From Toxonevra muliebris (Eukaryota > Arthropoda > Insecta > Diptera > Pallopteridae): a stretch of 64,000 nucleotides of DNA. The position numbers were made by a program, and so were the translations under genes. The stretch's first letter is position 1. Every line of letters starts with the position of its first letter. The DNA lies in the NCBI GenBank assembly GCA_963691655.1, contig OY829329.1, positions 10,926,708-10,990,707 on the forward strand, in the 5' to 3' direction. The notes under the pieces were generated by a model. The model was not told the origin of the DNA. It did not search any database and saw nothing but the letters and a program-made list of their open reading frames with translations. Positions 61,433 to 64,000 of this stretch are shown one piece after another.

Positions 61433-63489
61433 CATTGAGGGGATGAAAGGTTGGTAGAAAAACAAAAAAAAAAATTTTAATTTTTCATACAACATTTTTT
61501 TTTTATGTATACACTTGGACTATATTAAATCTGAAACTTTAGGTTCAGTTTATAGATGCTCTAATTTTTGGTGAGATTTTTGAAGTGTTTTTAGGTCTGA
61601 ATTTATGTTTTTAAGCTTGCCCTTTAAGGAAACATTCCAGTTTTAAATTTGATTTTTTGGTTCTTTATGGGTTCAAAACTCAAGGATACTCTCCTAAAAT
61701 ATTAGTAAAAAATTGGTGTACCAAAAAAAAGACCTGACTTCAAAAACAAGTTTTCGAGAAAACAACTGCAAAATCGTTTTTTCAGGGGTTTGCAGGGTCG
61801 TTGTTTGCAAATTTGATGTAAGATTTTTAAAATTCAAAATGGCCGGTCCAATATGGTGTATAAGTTTTTAAAAATTGATCAGATACGCTTGAAACTCATT
61901 AGTTAGGGGTTTCCGTGGACCCTGATTAAAAATCTGATATCGAATTTTCAAAACTTAAAATGGCGGATACAATCTGACAGACAAATTTCAAATTCATCAG
62001 TGGTCGCTGCTTACAAATTTGGCATTAAATTCGTAATCAGTGACCCTGAAAATCCCCTAGTATCCCGTTTTAAGCGAGTCCGATCAATTTCTTAACATTT
62101 TTCCGCCAGATTCGTAATCAGTGACACCGATAACCCTAGAGTAAGGCGCTTCGAGTTAATTGGATACATTTTTAAGAAATCTTTCGTAATATTGGATCCG
62201 CCATTTTGAAAAACTGACATATGATTCCTAATCAGCATACTTTTTTCTATAAGAATCACTAAAAAAAACGTTTTCGGACGTTGAAAAACGACGAAACTCT
62301 CATAGCTCAAGTCAATAGAAGGAGCGGAGAACATTCTAAAGAAGCACGTATAGCGAAAAAAAAGAGCTAATTAGAGCATCTAAAGAAGTTCGCAGAACTT
62401 GGATCTGAAGAAGTTGACTCAAGAAGTCTAAAGAAATTGGCTGAAAGTAATTTGAATAAAAAAATAATTTTTTAATTTTTAAATGTAAAAATAAAAAAAA
62501 GAAACACTTTAAACAAGTTTTTCTCAAAATGATGTTTTTTGAACTGGTAGGACTGATATCTCAGTAGAACTGATTTTGAAAAATCGAAACGCTCTTGATT
62601 CATTATCATTACGGCTATAAGTGAAGCCTCAAAATTTGAAATATTTCTACCCTTCTTTTTTTTTTTGAAGAAAAATTCCATGAAAAATATGTGTTTTTCC
62701 GTTTTTTGGAGAAAAAACACGTTAAAAAAAGGGGAAGGGGAAAGTTTCACTCTTTTGTGGTTCTACTTATAAACGAATATCTAGCAAACAAAATCTTGTT
62801 TAGTTCATGTCTTTATCTTTATTAGTAAGCTCGGAATCCGTCTTATCACCAAAAATTGATTTTTTTTTTTTTTTTTGAGATATCCTCGACCACCGCCATC
62901 TTGGATTAAAAAAGGTCAAACAAATTTTTTTTCTTCTTCAATAAGATATTTATAGTTTTTTAAAAAAAAAATTCTTCAAAAAGTAAATTTTTTTCCAATT
63001 TTAAATTGGGATGTCCCTTTAATCTGAATTTGGACCGAATATTTGTCTGAATTTGGTTTGACATTTGATCTGAATTTGTTCCGAATTTTCGACTGGCTTA
63101 GTTTTGATTTTGGACCTGAGTTTCGGTCTCATTTTAGTGGGTATTTTTGTTTTCATAGAGTTTGTATTTTGGTCTAACTTTTAGCCTAAATTTGATTTTC
63201 TTTTGGTCTGACGTTTGTTCCAAACTTTAGTTTGATTTTTAGGATAATTTTGATCCAATGAGGGTTCTGAATTTTGGTGAAACTTTTGGTCTGTTTCTGT
63301 TTTTTTTTTTTTGGATCTACTTTTTGTACTGAATTTTAGTGCTTCTGTTTTAAATTTTAATCTGCATTTATTTCGAATTTTAGTCTGAATTTGGTTTTCT
63401 CTTGGTATAAATTTTGGTTTAATATTTAGCTTATTTTTAGTCTGTTTTTTGGCTTGAATTTCGGAGTAAATTTCGATTTACTACCACTG
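61433..63489 (+). mobile_element. Probable composite element H carrying minisatellite and CCATTTTG modules
   Basis: The head at 61509-61570 matches the head of element C, and the right part ends in CTACCACTG (to 63489), resembling the TIR of the other carriers. The left end CATTGAGGGGATGAAAGG is a weak match to CAGTGGCGGATCCAGG. Inside are short TTTTGGTCTGA runs (61560-61615 and 62995-63480) and, at about 61780-62230, degenerate relatives of the 120-bp unit seen at 24970-25712. Borders are inferred. Confidence 0.45.
62995..63480 (+). repeat. Degenerate minisatellite, array H
   Basis: About 0.5 kb of TTTTGGTCTGAA variants in forward orientation, ending just before CTACCACTG. Confidence 0.8.
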
Positions 63490-63872
63490 AGCCCCTTCAA
63501 CACATCAAAGCGACCTTGAACTCAAGTTAAGAAAAAATTATGACATAACAGTCTATATGTGTCTTCAGAGAAATTGACAAGGGCAGTGTCTTCTTTCAAA
63601 ACATTGCGCAAGTGATTTGAATTTGCGCAATTTGCAACAATTTGCGCTATTTGCGAGGTGTTTTCGCGTTTGCTGGAATCTCCTAAATATCAATTTATCG
63701 TCGCTGAAGAAATTCTTTAGTACAGTGTTATACATTTTTTTTACTAATTTTTACTTTTTTGTTTAAAATAATTTATCCCTTAACACGAAAATCCTTTTTT
63801 TGAAATGCCGTTTATAGTAAGTATATTAATTAAATCAGTGAGCGAGTAATTGCGATAAGCAATGATATAAAA
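63490..63872. other. Non-coding spacer
   Basis: TTTGCGCAA-like words recur at about 63615-63660. No gene was recognised. Confidence 0.4.
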
Positions 63873-64000
63873 CAGGGCCGTAGCCAGGATTTTTTTTCGG
63901 GGGGGCGAGGGGTTTTCATTCGAAGAAAATTGACATTGACTTGCCATTACTGATGATGAGCCCGACCTCAAAACAATTACCAAAAATACTAAAATTAGTC
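63873..64000 (+). mobile_element. hAT non-autonomous element, CAGGGCCGTAGCC family, copy 3 (cut by window edge)
   Basis: It begins CAGGGCCGTAGCCAGGATTT followed by CGGGGGGG, like 38315. It then jumps to ACTGATGATGAGCCCGACCT, so about 200 bp present in copy 2 are missing. The far end lies outside the window, so the target duplication cannot be tested. Confidence 0.85.

Noticed and set aside
1..64000. Recursive (ratchet) splice sites in the long introns on the minus strand
   Set aside because: I looked for pyrimidine tract-CAG|GTAAG combinations; candidates such as those near 15050 and 61404 lack the full motif or lie in repeats.

Overview
The window looks like deep intronic DNA of a higher (schizophoran) fly. 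It is strongly AT-rich and full of insect-type DNA transposons, and it has no gene-dense segment. I recognise one host coding exon, on the minus strand at 33051-33493. It has a long pyrimidine tract and AG acceptor on one side and an AG|GTGAGT donor on the other. It encodes the end of a calponin-homology (CH) domain followed by a Gly/Ser/Gln/Asn-rich linker, as in the fly neuron navigator gene sickie (sick, related to vertebrate NAV2/NAV3). On this reading most or all of the remaining 63.5 kb is the two flanking introns. No second exon could be supported.

Layout. 1-4.4 kb: AT-rich DNA with a TIR element (954-1382) and a foldback (3195-3656). 4.4-6.4 kb: a decayed tandem repeat that received a small TIR element and a SINE. 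8.8-10 kb: an hAT-type MITE and a second, inverted copy of the SINE, which is a dimeric tRNA-derived element. 14.6-16.7 kb: the first of about seven 2.0-2.6 kb elements that carry CAGTGGCGGATCC-type terminal inverted repeats (TIRs) around a degenerate TTTTGGTCTGAA minisatellite. The others lie at about 19.2-21.3, 33.6-35.6, 43.8-45.9, 48.9-51.4, 53.3-55.8 and 61.4-63.5 kb. 20.5-21.1 kb: RNase H and zinc-finger tail of a dead non-LTR retrotransposon inside one of these. 24.5-28.4 kb: several tandem-repeat modules. 29.6-31.1 kb: a diverged repeat that keeps one 17-bp box nearly unchanged. 35.7-39.4 kb and the right edge: three copies of an hAT family with CAGGGCCGTAGCCAG ends. 46.5-47.5 kb: eight 122-bp tandem copies. 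47.8-48.1 kb: a pogo-like MITE. 57.5-58.7 kb: a nearly intact Tc1/mariner transposon of the DD37D type with a single frameshift. 60.1-61.4 kb: long purine-strand tracts.

Biologically the window shows a large neuronal gene whose introns have been inflated by several generations of non-autonomous DNA transposons, some carrying internal satellites that then amplified. Recent insertions (mariner, the CAGGGCC hAT elements, SINE copy 1, the 8787-9030 MITE) keep clear target-site duplications; the minisatellite carriers are old and have lost theirs. Family names come from recognition by eye; no alignment or database search was run.
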